From: Candidatus Gastranaerophilales bacterium
GTDB lineage: Bacteria > Cyanobacteriota > Vampirovibrionia > Gastranaerophilales > Gastranaerophilaceae
Direction of reading: 5' to 3'
Length of the DNA stretch: 18,346 nt
Assembly (NCBI GenBank): GCA_944323495.1
Contig: CALUSZ010000011.1
Location: 1 to 18,346, forward strand
Notes under the pieces: generated by a model
The model's database searches: none
What the model was told of the DNA's origin: nothing
Seen by the model: only the letters and a program-made list of their open reading frames with translations
Program-made: the position numbers and the translations under genes
Part shown: positions 9,120 to 16,392 of the stretch, in pieces
Numbering within the stretch: position 1 is the stretch's first letter
Layout of the letters: each line of letters begins with the position of its first letter

Positions 9120-9147
9120 ATTATACATTACATATATTATTTCACAA
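9120..9147 (-). promoter_or_regulatory. Putative promoter of clpP-clpX
   Basis: On the minus strand TTGTGA (9147-9142) and TATAAT (9125-9120) are separated by 16 nt, a reasonable vegetative sigma factor pair. Transcription would start near 9113, leaving a leader of about 36 nt before the clpP ATG. The 145-nt gap is AT-rich and other -10-like boxes occur (for example 9201-9196), so the choice is tentative. Confidence 0.4.
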
Positions 9148-9222
9148 ATAATGAATTTAGATGAAATCCACCTCGTTATTTATTGGGTCTTAAATATTAT
9201 AACACAAAAATAAAAATTAGTA

Positions 9223-10533
9223 CTAATCATTTAAATCTTTATTTAGCAGTTTTGCAAAACTTGCATTCATAAGACATCCAACTGTCGTTGTCAAAGAAGC
9301 TAACAATACAGATTTTAAGCTAGACCAAGATTTTTGGCTAATAACACCAAATTGTTTATTTACAGCTAAAAGAATCGGATACAGAGCTGCTGATATTGCG
9401 ACATTCGAAAGAAAATCACTCGCAAAGCTATTTTTCAACTCAGTCTTCCTAAGCTTATTCATTCTATCTCTTGAACTCACGGCAGAATTAAATTCTTGTT
9501 GAAAAGACTTAGCAGCGGCTATTTCTCCTTCATCAGCCTTTGAGTTTTTTATTATATTATTACGTATTTCTGTTACAAACTCTTGCTTTTCTAATCTATT
9601 TATATATTGCTCTTTTGTTTTACTATAATCAAGATAAGTTCTTACAGAGTTTTTGTCCTCAAAATTCCCATATAAAAAATCCTCTTTAGCTTTTAATCTG
9701 GAAATTTGTTCAATATCGCTAAAAAAGGATTTTTGAGTAGTTTTACAAAGCATAAATTGCGGTGCAAGAATTGACGCAAATGCCCCAATATTAAGAGGGA
9801 TTGAAAGCTTCTTATATTTCTTTGACAAAGCATTAAGTGCAATCCCAACTCCAGCCCCTGCAGCACAGAACCCGGAATATAATATGTTCATACCTGCAAC
9901 AATTTTATTATTATAATTCCGGGTTCTATTATCAATAAACTCTATTGATTTGGTAAATTGGTTACCAGATGGCGGCGTATCCGGATATTCAACCCCTTTT
10001 GCTTTTCTTTCAATATCGTTAAAAAAACTTTTATACTCTTTAAACGAGTAGTCTAAAAAGATTTTTGACCTATCCGCCTGCGAATCCATACTCAAAATAC
10101 TTCGGTAATAAGGATTCTGTTCTATCTCTTGAATTCTTTTATCATCAAGTTCTAAAAACAGCTTTGTATCTGATAAATTATTTTTCAAAGCTTCTTCCTG
10201 GCCTACCAGCGCAGTTTTATAAGTGTTTTCTCCGCGTTTTTTGGTAAAAATGCCATAAGATATAGTACTCAATACAGATAACAATAAAGCTGGCATAGCC
10301 AGCTTCTTTATACCACTTTTCTCCGACATAATCGGTGCCATTATACATGCAGGCAAAATTGCTATTAGAGACGGAAACATTGAATAGGCACGTTGTGCAC
10401 TGTCTGCGACGGCTCTATATTTTCCGGATTGAGCATCTATTGTATCCAGAGCATTAATTAAAGTCCTTCTCTTCGCAAGTCCTTGCTGGTTTGATTGATA
10501 TTTTACGGTATTTTGTCTGATTGAACTTATCAT
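9223..10533 (-). CDS. Unrecognised multi-pass membrane protein
   Basis: 436 residues from ATG 10533, which has AAAGAGA about 7 nt upstream. The frame stays open to 10638, but the extra 35 residues are poor candidates because they would overlap the promoter of the divergent gene. Six hydrophobic stretches occur in three pairs: about 53-69 and 77-96, 212-236 and 243-262, 374-391 and 405-424. Two long hydrophilic, charged, helix-forming segments separate the pairs (about 97-210 and 263-373). The N-terminus is basic and Gln/Asn-rich with no cleavable signal. No catalytic motif or known family is evident. The repeating unit of a hairpin pair followed by a charged helical segment suggests a structural or tethering protein of the inner membrane, which is inference. 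It may be functionally linked to the divergently transcribed glycine-zipper protein. Confidence 0.75.
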   Translation of the reverse strand: MISSIRQNTVKYQSNQQGLAKRRTLINALDTIDAQSGKYRAVADSAQRAYSMFPSLIAILPACIMAPIMSEKSGIKKLAMPALLLSVLSTISYGIFTKKRGENTYKTALVGQEEALKNNLSDTKLFLELDDKRIQEIEQNPYYRSILSMDSQADRSKIFLDYSFKEYKSFFNDIERKAKGVEYPDTPPSGNQFTKSIEFIDNRTRNYNNKIVAGMNILYSGFCAAGAGVGIALNALSKKYKKLSIPLNIGAFASILAPQFMLCKTTQKSFFSDIEQISRLKAKEDFLYGNFEDKNSVRTYLDYSKTKEQYINRLEKQEFVTEIRNNIIKNSKADEGEIAAAKSFQQEFNSAVSSRDRMNKLRKTELKNSFASDFLSNVAISAALYPILLAVNKQFGVISQKSWSSLKSVLLASLTTTVGCLMNASFAKLLNKDLND

Positions 10534-10606
10534 ACAAATCTCTTTAAATATCCTTAACCTAATCGTATAATACTTTCCAAAATAAATCAATAATGTTACA
10601 AAAAAC

Positions 10607-10634
10607 TTTACATTTTTTAATTTTATGCTATAAT
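10607..10634 (+). promoter_or_regulatory. Strong promoter of the glycine-zipper gene
   Basis: TTTACA (10607-10612, five of six to TTGACA) and TATAAT (10629-10634) are separated by 16 nt, with TGC just before the -10 making an extended TGnTATAAT box. Transcription would begin near 10641, about 24 nt ahead of the ATG, and GGAGG (10654-10658) lies within the leader. This is one of the best promoter matches in the window. Confidence 0.7.
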
Positions 10635-10664
10635 TCAAAGGATGAAACTAACCGGAGGTGTATT

Positions 10665-10976
10665 ATGAGAATTAATGCAATTAATAGTGCTTATTATCAA
10701 CCAAAAATAAAAAGAACTCTAAAAAATGATAACACTGTTACAACGCCTGTATCAAATGTAAATTTTCAAGGGAAAGCAACGAAAGCAGGTGCAACAATAT
10801 TCGGAGTTATGGGCGGAATACTCGGCTTTATAGCAGCCGGACCTGTAGGTGCGGCAATTGGAGCTAGTATTGGGGCTGGTACCGGAGCCGGTTATGGGGC
10901 TATAGATGATGATAACAAAGCTACAGGAGATGACGTTAATCCGCTTGAAGGCTGGGAACGCGATACTAAATTTTAA
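10665..10976 (+). CDS. Small glycine-zipper protein with NFQGK tag
   Basis: 103 residues. The ATG at 10665 is chosen over the frame opening at 10593 because GGAGG ends 6 nt before it and a promoter covers the earlier stretch. The N-terminal ~32 residues are polar and look disordered. VNFQGK (residues 32-37) matches a short F-x-G-K tag that I associate with Gastranaerophilales proteins. Residues 42-80 form a hydrophobic glycine zipper (repeated GxxxG/AxxxG: GVMGGILGF, GAAIGASIGAG) like those in outer-membrane lipoproteins or oligomerising membrane peptides, but there is no signal peptide or lipobox. The acidic tail contains DDDN and NPLEGWERD. A strong terminator follows. Function unknown; membrane insertion or self-association is inferred from the zipper alone. 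Confidence 0.8.
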   Translation: MRINAINSAYYQPKIKRTLKNDNTVTTPVSNVNFQGKATKAGATIFGVMGGILGFIAAGPVGAAIGASIGAGTGAGYGAIDDDNKATGDDVNPLEGWERDTKF

Positions 10977-10980
10977 AGAA

Positions 10981-11012
10981 TAAAAAGGGAGAAAATAAAT
11001 TCTCCCTTTTTA
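10981..11012. terminator. Bidirectional terminator between glycine-zipper gene and rubredoxin
   Basis: A perfect 13-bp stem, TAAAAAGGGAGAA (10981-10993) with TTCTCCCTTTTTA (11000-11012), has a 6-nt loop. The arms supply a T-run on each strand, so it can serve both the plus-strand gene ending at 10976 and the minus-strand rubredoxin gene ending at 11014. Confidence 0.9.
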
Positions 11013-11013
11013 A

Positions 11014-11172
11014 TTATTCTGCTTCAAACATATCTTTTCCAACTGCACACAGAGGGCAAAGCCAATCAGCAGGCAAATCTTCAAATGCTGTACCCGGCTG
11101 AATTCCGTTATCAGGGTCTCCAACTTCCGGATCATATACATAATGACATACAGTGCATACATATTTTTGCAT
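11014..11172 (-). CDS. Rubredoxin
   Basis: A 52-residue iron-only electron carrier. Two CxxC knuckles bind the single Fe(Cys)4 site: Cys6/Cys9 ([12 protein letters not shown]) and Cys39/Cys42 ([14 protein letters not shown]). The [20 protein letters not shown] segment between them is classic rubredoxin. AAGGAGGA (11187-11180) is a near-perfect Shine-Dalgarno site for ATG 11172. It lies 29 nt downstream of the flavodiiron gene, its expected electron acceptor, and shares its transcript. At 53 codons it is easy to miss by length cut-offs. His10 replaces the Gly usual after the second Cys, which is tolerated in the family. Confidence 0.96.
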   Translation of the reverse strand: MQKYVCTVCHYVYDPEVGDPDNGIQPGTAFEDLPADWLCPLCAVGKDMFEAE

Positions 11173-11201
11173 AACTAAATCCTCCTTTTGTTTTTATTAA
11201 A

Positions 11202-12407
11202 CTATAATCCTAAAGATTTTGCTATTGTATTTACAACATTATCCAATTCGGCAATCTGTTCTTCTTTTAGAGTTGATCTTATACAAATACTATCATCAAG
11301 AATCTCTGTACCTTTGAGTTTTTCTAAAATCTCTTTTATTTGTCCTCCGCATGCCGGAGCCCAGGTTCCGTTTTGAATAATTACATATTTTCTGTTTTGG
11401 AGATTGTGCGAACTTAAAACATGCAAGAATGTTTCCATAGATTCAAATATACCTGCATTATAAGTTGTTGTTGCAATAACAATATGAGAGTATTTAAAGG
11501 CTTCTGAGAGTACAAAAGAGGGGTGAGTCATTGAAACATCAAACATTTTAATGTTTTTTATCCCTTTATCTGCAAGCTTTGAAGCTAAGAGACTTACTGC
11601 ACTTTCTGTACCGCCATATACAGAAGAGTATGCAATCATAACTCCCTCTTCTTCCGCCTCGTATAAAGACCACTTATTATATTTTTCTATGAACAAATCT
11701 ATATTTTCTTTAATAATTAATCCATGGAGAGGACAAATCATTTTTATATCAAGAGCAGCGGCTTTCTTTAAAAGCATCTGCACCTGTAGTCCGTATTTTC
11801 CTACAATATTTGTATAATAACGCCTTGCCTCATCTAAGTAATTTCTTTCCCAGTTGACTTCGCTATCATAAAGATTACCATTTATTGCGCCAAACGTTCC
11901 AAACGCATCTGCAGAGAAAAGAACTTTATCTTTTTTATCATAAGTGACCATAACCTCCGGCCAATGAACCATCGGAGCCATTATAAACTGAAATTCGTGT
12001 TTCCCTGTGCTAATTGTATCTCCTTCTTTAACAATGATTACTCGGGAATCAATATCAAACGTAAAAAATTGCTTAATCATACTAACGGTTTTTTGTGAGC
12101 ATATAATCTTAACATCAGGATAAATCTTTACAACCTCGGCAAGAAGCGCACAATGGTCAGGCTCCATATGCTGAACTGCAATATAATCCAAATATTTTCC
12201 ACCTAAGGCCTCTTCAAGATTTTCATAAAATTGTTCTGCACAAATTTTATCAACCGTATCAAAAAGAATTGTTTTTTCGTCCCTCACCAGATATGAATTA
12301 TAAGCCATGCCGTCTTTTACCGGATAAGCACTTTCAAAGAGTGAAATTTTTCGATCAGAACATCCTATATAAAATAAATCCTCTGTAATTTTTCTTACAT
12401 TATGCAT
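11202..12407 (-). CDS. Flavodiiron protein (O2/NO reductase)
   Basis: Cytoplasmic A-type flavodiiron protein that reduces O2 to water (and/or NO to N2O) with electrons from rubredoxin, protecting an anaerobe. The metallo-beta-lactamase-like half carries all di-iron ligands: His80, Glu82, Asp84 and His85 (HMEPDH), His148 (MVHWPE), Asp167 (FSADAFG) and His228 (PLHG). From about residue 256 a flavodoxin domain follows, with FMN loops YSSVYGGTES, TTTYNAG and GTWAPACGG. I start it at ATG 12407: GGAG at 12417-12420 is 9 nt upstream, whereas the in-frame TTG at 12422 overlaps that site. 401 residues, normal length, all ligands present. It is followed by its rubredoxin gene. O2 versus NO preference cannot be read from sequence. 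Confidence 0.96.
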   Translation of the reverse strand: MHNVRKITEDLFYIGCSDRKISLFESAYPVKDGMAYNSYLVRDEKTILFDTVDKICAEQFYENLEEALGGKYLDYIAVQHMEPDHCALLAEVVKIYPDVKIICSQKTVSMIKQFFTFDIDSRVIIVKEGDTISTGKHEFQFIMAPMVHWPEVMVTYDKKDKVLFSADAFGTFGAINGNLYDSEVNWERNYLDEARRYYTNIVGKYGLQVQMLLKKAAALDIKMICPLHGLIIKENIDLFIEKYNKWSLYEAEEEGVMIAYSSVYGGTESAVSLLASKLADKGIKNIKMFDVSMTHPSFVLSEAFKYSHIVIATTTYNAGIFESMETFLHVLSSHNLQNRKYVIIQNGTWAPACGGQIKEILEKLKGTEILDDSICIRSTLKEEQIAELDNVVNTIAKSLGL

Positions 12408-12449
12408 AATGTTATACTCCAAAAAATTTTTCTTAAAGTTCCTATATGT

Positions 12450-12455
12450 ATTATA
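12450..12455 (-). promoter_or_regulatory. Possible -10 box for the flavodiiron-rubredoxin unit
   Basis: A perfect TATAAT on the minus strand (12455-12450) sits in the 62-nt gap after hpt, about 43 nt ahead of the flavodiiron ATG. No good -35 is seen at 16-18 nt. The gap is long compared with those inside the preceding operon, so a separate or additional promoter here is plausible. Confidence 0.35.
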
Positions 12456-12469
12456 CCTTAAACATTAAT

Positions 12470-13006
12470 TTAAGGTTCTATATACCCAATATACGGCAAA
12501 TTTCTATAGAACCCGTCGTAGTCTAAGCCGTAGCCTACAAGGAATTTATCATCAACTTCAAAAGCATAATAATCCGGATCGATTTCTACCTCACGTTTAA
12601 TCTTTTTATCCAGAAGCGAGCAGAATTTTAAAGAATTGGTCTTAAAATTATGCCTGATAAAATCTACCAAAAATCTTGCTGTATGTCCGGTATCAATAAT
12701 ATCCTCTATTATCAAAACATTCTTTCCGTTTAAATCAGGAAGTGAAATATCTACTGCATTAACCCGGCCAGTAGATGCAAACCCCGAGCCATAGCTTGAA
12801 AGCCTTATAAATTCCATTTTCAAAGGCATTTTCAGATGTTTGGACAAATCTACCATAAACATTACAGAACCCTTCAAAACGCATATAAGATAAAGTTCCG
12901 CATTTTTATACTCAAGGTTTAACTTCTCGCCAAGAAGTTTTATAGCCTCCTGGATTTCATCTGCCTTAAATAAAACCTTCAAATCAGATTCCGTAATCAT
13001 TTTCAT
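12470..13006 (-). CDS. hpt: Hypoxanthine phosphoribosyltransferase
   Basis: Purine salvage enzyme that joins hypoxanthine or guanine to PRPP to give IMP or GMP. The 178 residues contain the PRPP-binding loop VLIIEDIIDTGHTA (97-110), the flexible active-site loop around SYGSGFASTGRV (71-82), the PPi-binding LKGS (44-47) and the C-terminal VGYGLDYDGFYRNLPYIG typical of bacterial Hpt. ATG 13006 lies 1 nt after the tilS stop, with AGGTGG about 6 nt upstream inside the end of tilS, so it is likely translationally coupled. The tilS-hpt order is widely conserved; ftsH, which often follows, is not here. Confidence 0.96.
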   Translation of the reverse strand: MKMITESDLKVLFKADEIQEAIKLLGEKLNLEYKNAELYLICVLKGSVMFMVDLSKHLKMPLKMEFIRLSSYGSGFASTGRVNAVDISLPDLNGKNVLIIEDIIDTGHTARFLVDFIRHNFKTNSLKFCSLLDKKIKREVEIDPDYYAFEVDDKFLVGYGLDYDGFYRNLPYIGYIEP

Positions 13007-13007
13007 C

Positions 13008-14363
13008 TTATACCACCTCTAAAACATGCGTCGGTTTATTTTTCACTCCGATTTTACTGCTCAAACCAACCCCTAAAACCCACAATATCTCAGTTTCTGT
13101 ACAAAGAAGCAAAATATCATCCCTGTTATGCTTAGGTACCCCCTTTGCATTCATATATTTTTTAAGTTTCATCGTCCCGGTCATTCCAAATGGGCTTATA
13201 ATGTCACCGTCTTTTCTTGTTCTAAGAATCAGCGGAAATTTTATATTAGACAGATCAACATACGCAAAATTAGACGTAGATTCCGGAAAAACAAATATAT
13301 CTTTATCAATATATTTCTTTATACTTAAAACTTTACTTCCAATTTTATACTCACCCTCTTCCGGTATAATAAATTCCTGCTTGAGCTGTTCTAACTCGGA
13401 TTTAACCTTTGGCGGAATAGTCTCAATAATTTTTTCATCAGCATAAAGCCATAGAGCAGAAGCAAGAGATTTGGTACTGCCGTTTTTTTGAGTAATATTA
13501 CATTCTATAAAATCATAAAGTTCATTAATTTTTTTATAATCATAATCAAGATTTATATTTTGTACATATTCATGCAACAACCTTAGTTTTACAGGCTTTG
13601 ACAGTTTTTTATATTCTTCTGATATTATCCTGTCATCCTTAAAAACATCTGGTCTTATACCGGCCAAATACTCTTCTATAATCGCATTATCACTTATTGC
13701 ATTTGCAGAGAGCGTATTTAAAGCTTCTTTTACTTCCTCATTAATTTTTTCTAAAGAAGGAATAACGTTAAGCCTCAAATAATTTCTTGTATATGCAGTA
13801 TTAGAATTAGAAGAATCATTATTAGGCGAAAGGTTATTTTGATTACAGTAATCAACAATTTCAGAGCGTTTGGTCTTTAGAAGCGGACGGTAGAAGTATC
13901 CCCTTTTCTCTGAAATTCCCTTTAGCCCTACAATTCCTGTTCCTTTGATTATCCTATATAAAACAGTCTCGGCATTGTCATCTTTGTTATGCGCAGTAAA
14001 AACCGCATCCGCATCAAATTCTTCATACGCTTCCTCAAAGAAATCATACCTTGCAATTCTAGCCTCATTTTCAGTCTTTTTTAAGCCTTTAGGAGCTTCT
14101 TTTACATAAAATTCAAACCCTTTAGAGGACGCAAAAATTCTGCAAATTTCTTGTTCTCTTAAAGATTCCTCCCCGCGCCAGTTATGATTAAAATGAGCAG
14201 CAACAACTGTCAAATCCTCAAACCCATCAAACTGTTTCACCTTTGATAAGATATCCAGAAGGCACATAGAATCATACCCGCCGGAAAAACCTACTACAAT
14301 AGTTTTATCCTGCAGATTATACCTTTTCATAAAATCCGCAACAGTTGTAACCAAATCATTCAT
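13008..14363 (-). CDS. tilS: tRNA(Ile)-lysidine synthetase
   Basis: ATP-dependent enzyme that attaches lysine to C34 of the CAU-anticodon tRNA(Ile), so that it reads AUA and is charged with Ile. It is essential in most bacteria. The N-type ATP pyrophosphatase loop is VVGFSGGYDS (23-32). HFNHNWRGEES and the central TAHNKDDNAETVLYRIIKGTG segment are typical. The C-terminal TilS domain ends in LKKYMNAKGVPKHNRDDILLL and LGVGLSSKIGV. 451 residues, full length. ATG 14363 follows the preceding stop by 3 nt with no strong ribosome site, suggesting reinitiation. AUA-type Ile codons are plentiful in these AT-rich genes, so the enzyme is expected to be in heavy use. Confidence 0.96.
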   Translation of the reverse strand: MNDLVTTVADFMKRYNLQDKTIVVGFSGGYDSMCLLDILSKVKQFDGFEDLTVVAAHFNHNWRGEESLREQEICRIFASSKGFEFYVKEAPKGLKKTENEARIARYDFFEEAYEEFDADAVFTAHNKDDNAETVLYRIIKGTGIVGLKGISEKRGYFYRPLLKTKRSEIVDYCNQNNLSPNNDSSNSNTAYTRNYLRLNVIPSLEKINEEVKEALNTLSANAISDNAIIEEYLAGIRPDVFKDDRIISEEYKKLSKPVKLRLLHEYVQNINLDYDYKKINELYDFIECNITQKNGSTKSLASALWLYADEKIIETIPPKVKSELEQLKQEFIIPEEGEYKIGSKVLSIKKYIDKDIFVFPESTSNFAYVDLSNIKFPLILRTRKDGDIISPFGMTGTMKLKKYMNAKGVPKHNRDDILLLCTETEILWVLGVGLSSKIGVKNKPTHVLEVV

Positions 14364-14366
14364 CTT

Positions 14367-15707
14367 TTATATGCATTGCCCCTGAATACCGTGTTTTATT
14401 TCTACAGCATCAACTCCGAGCTGATCCAAAGCCTTCATTGCAAGAGAGTCAGGCTCATCTATTATTGCAAGTAATAAATCAACCGCCTCAATTTTTTGTT
14501 TATTAGATTTTTTGGCAGAAAGCCAAGCTTTTTCAAGCACCTTCTTAGCGCGATTTGTGAATACTATTTCTTTATCAAAGTACTCATTTCCGTACCCGAC
14601 AAGATTTTCGACTACTAAACGAGCGTCTTTCATTGTTATTTCTAAATCATTTAAAACTTCAAAAGCTCTGCTGGTACCTTCTGCTATAATTCCAAGCAAA
14701 AACATTTCTGTCCCTACAATATTACGTCCAATTCTCCTTGCTTCTTCCTTTGCAAGTTTCATTATAGTAAGCGTTTCAGGCATCTGTTTTTCTATCGGTT
14801 TCAAAATATCATTCGTAAGCCCCTGTGTATTAATTTTCAAAGAGTTTATAATGTCATACGCCAAGCCCTTCTTTGTATTTAAAACGCTTAATACAATATG
14901 CTCAGGCGTTATCACAGAAGAGCCTAACTCTTTAGCTATTTGAAGCGCAGAATTCATAATCAAAAAAGCATTCGGAGTAAATATTATCTTTTTGCCTTCA
15001 TACTCTGCCTGACGTGATTGCTGTTCAGCAAGTTTTTCCTCAAAAACATTACTGTTTAAACCGTAATTATTTATAGTTTTTACAAGCTCTGAATCTGCGT
15101 TTTCAAGAATTGAAGCCATTATTTGCTCTGTTCCGAGAATCTCATACCCTTTTGCGGATAATTTTGAAACAGCCCTGTCTAAAACCCCTGCAAGAGCCTC
15201 TCCTTCATATACTGATTCAAAACTATTATTTTTAGTTTCTTCATCCAAAGCTTCCGGATGTTCAAGACGCTTTATTTTTCGCTGAACAAGCTTGGTAAGA
15301 ATCTCGCGTGAATTATAAATATCAAAATTAAAACTGCTTAGAATTGCCTGAATATTAGAATTTTTATCGGTTATGACAGATAAAAATAAGTGTTCAAAAA
15401 GAATATTGGTATTACCTGACCTGCTTGCAAGATCAAGCGTATGTTTTAATATTTCTTTAAAAGAATGGCTGAAAGGTATATTCTGATTTGTTTTATTAGT
15501 CTTGATTATATATTTATCAACTTCCCTTTTCATTGCCTCTGATGTAACCCCATACATCCTAAACAACTTTAAAGAAACACCTTTTGCTTCTACAACAAGA
15601 GCAAGAAGCAAATGTTCAGGCACAACCTCCGTACAACCGTCCTCATACGCTATACGCTGTGCTTCACTGACTACATTAACAGCTCTTTCAGTAAATCTTT
15701 CAAACAA
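14367..15707 (-). CDS. Stand-alone tandem Clp N-domain protein without AAA+ module
   Basis: 446 residues that begin like ClpC (FERFTERAVNVVSEAQRIA, EVVPEHLLLALV) but contain no Walker A or B and no AAA+ domain. About six copies of the Clp_N half-repeat can be read, at roughly residues 1-65, 79-147, 168-230, 241-305, 309-372 and 381-440. Each has a helix ending in A-x-x-A/S, then a (T/V)xEHLLL-type helix (EHLLLA, EHLFLS, TEQIMAS, PEHIVLS, TEMFLLG, VDLLLAI). That equals three double Clp_N domains. In ClpA/B/C this domain binds substrates, adaptors or phosphoarginine, so a substrate-receptor or adaptor role is inferred. The start is a TTG (15707) with AGGA 9 nt upstream; no ATG or GTG lies between it and the in-frame stop at 15720-15722. 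It is 5 nt after the DUF1292 gene and 3 nt before tilS. Confidence 0.85.
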   Translation of the reverse strand: MFERFTERAVNVVSEAQRIAYEDGCTEVVPEHLLLALVVEAKGVSLKLFRMYGVTSEAMKREVDKYIIKTNKTNQNIPFSHSFKEILKHTLDLASRSGNTNILFEHLFLSVITDKNSNIQAILSSFNFDIYNSREILTKLVQRKIKRLEHPEALDEETKNNSFESVYEGEALAGVLDRAVSKLSAKGYEILGTEQIMASILENADSELVKTINNYGLNSNVFEEKLAEQQSRQAEYEGKKIIFTPNAFLIMNSALQIAKELGSSVITPEHIVLSVLNTKKGLAYDIINSLKINTQGLTNDILKPIEKQMPETLTIMKLAKEEARRIGRNIVGTEMFLLGIIAEGTSRAFEVLNDLEITMKDARLVVENLVGYGNEYFDKEIVFTNRAKKVLEKAWLSAKKSNKQKIEAVDLLLAIIDEPDSLAMKALDQLGVDAVEIKHGIQGQCI

Positions 15708-15712
15708 AACTA

Positions 15713-15991
15713 TTATTCCTCATTTTCTTCAGCATCTAAAGATTCTATATACGCACATACCCTCTGGAACTCTTTTTCATCTTCAATGTTCTGGAAATAA
15801 CCGTCTTCACCCTCTTCAACATATTCCATAACAATAACTTCAGCTTCTTCTTCCTCATTTTCATCGTACGGAAGCAGAAGAGCGTACGTTTTGTCCTCAA
15901 AATCGATTACATCATAAATTTCGCATTTGGTAATTTCGCCGTTTTCATCTACAATTTCTACAAAATTTTGTTCTAATTCTTCTTCACTCAT
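15713..15991 (-). CDS. DUF1292 family acidic protein
   Basis: A small, very acidic protein of 92 residues. VDENGEITKCEIYDVIDFEDKTYALLLPYDE followed by an acidic run and a final VEEGEDGYFQNIEDEKEFQRV block matches the DUF1292 (YrzB-like) pattern. The function of the family is unknown. I choose ATG 15991 because AGGG (16003-16000) is 8 nt upstream. The ATG at 15997, two codons earlier, would overlap the ruvX stop as ATGA but sits only 2 nt from that ribosome site. The neighbourhood supports the call: ruvX followed by a DUF1292 gene is a conserved order in Firmicutes, and cyanobacteria carry related proteins. Confidence 0.88.
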   Translation of the reverse strand: MSEEELEQNFVEIVDENGEITKCEIYDVIDFEDKTYALLLPYDENEEEEAEVIVMEYVEEGEDGYFQNIEDEKEFQRVCAYIESLDAEENEE

Positions 15992-15993
15992 AA

Positions 15994-16392
15994 TCATTTC
16001 CCTAAATATTGTTCTAATATCACGCAGGCACTTTCCATATCTACAAGTCCCTTATTTTTACGAAAATCAACTTTCCTTGAACGCAGTCTTTCTTCAGCTT
16101 CTTCGGAAGTCAGTCTTTCATCTTCTAATATTATATCAAAACCAGTAATTTTTTGTGAAAATTTTATACAATCTTCCGCTTGAGCACCTTTCGAGCCATC
16201 CATGTTATATGGTACACCAATAACAATTTTCTCAACCCGGTTTTCTTTTGCAATTTTTATAATCTCTTCAACGGCTTTATCTTCCGGAATTCTTTGTATA
16301 AAGGAATGAGGAGACGCTATTACTTGCAAATAGTCGCTTAGTGCAATACCTATTCTTTTAGTGCCTACATCCAGGGCCATTACCTTATGCAT
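15994..16392 (-). CDS. ruvX: Putative pre-16S rRNA nuclease / RuvX-YqgF family
   Basis: RNase H-fold nuclease family implicated in 5'-end maturation of 16S rRNA and suggested in resolving DNA junctions. The 132 residues show the expected blocks: MALDVGTKRIGIALSD (catalytic Asp in the first strand), VIGVPYNMDGSKG, ILEDERLTSEEAE and a C-terminal KGLVDMESACVILEQYL with the last acidic residues. ATG 16392 is preferred: AAGGTGGG lies about 6 nt upstream. A TTG seven codons earlier opens the frame but has no support. The ATG overlaps the final 8 nt of the helical-repeat gene (ATGCATAA), pointing to coupled translation. The DUF1292 gene follows immediately. Confidence 0.93.
   Translation of the reverse strand: MHKVMALDVGTKRIGIALSDYLQVIASPHSFIQRIPEDKAVEEIIKIAKENRVEKIVIGVPYNMDGSKGAQAEDCIKFSQKITGFDIILEDERLTSEEAEERLRSRKVDFRKNKGLVDMESACVILEQYLGK

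Noticed and set aside
9216..9227. Perfect 12-bp palindrome ATTAGTACTAAT at the end of the membrane-protein gene
   Set aside because: It has no loop for a terminator, occurs once, and overlaps a stop codon; such palindromes are expected by chance in AT-rich DNA.
10534..10638. 35-residue extension of the membrane protein
   Set aside because: It would cover the promoter of the divergent gene and has no ribosome site; ATG 10533 fits better.
10593..10664. 24-residue upstream extension of the glycine-zipper protein
   Set aside because: It overlaps the -35 and -10 boxes; GGAGG is placed for ATG 10665.
14367..15707. Calling this gene clpC
   Set aside because: No Walker motifs, arginine finger or AAA+ module; only the N-domain repeats are present along the full length.
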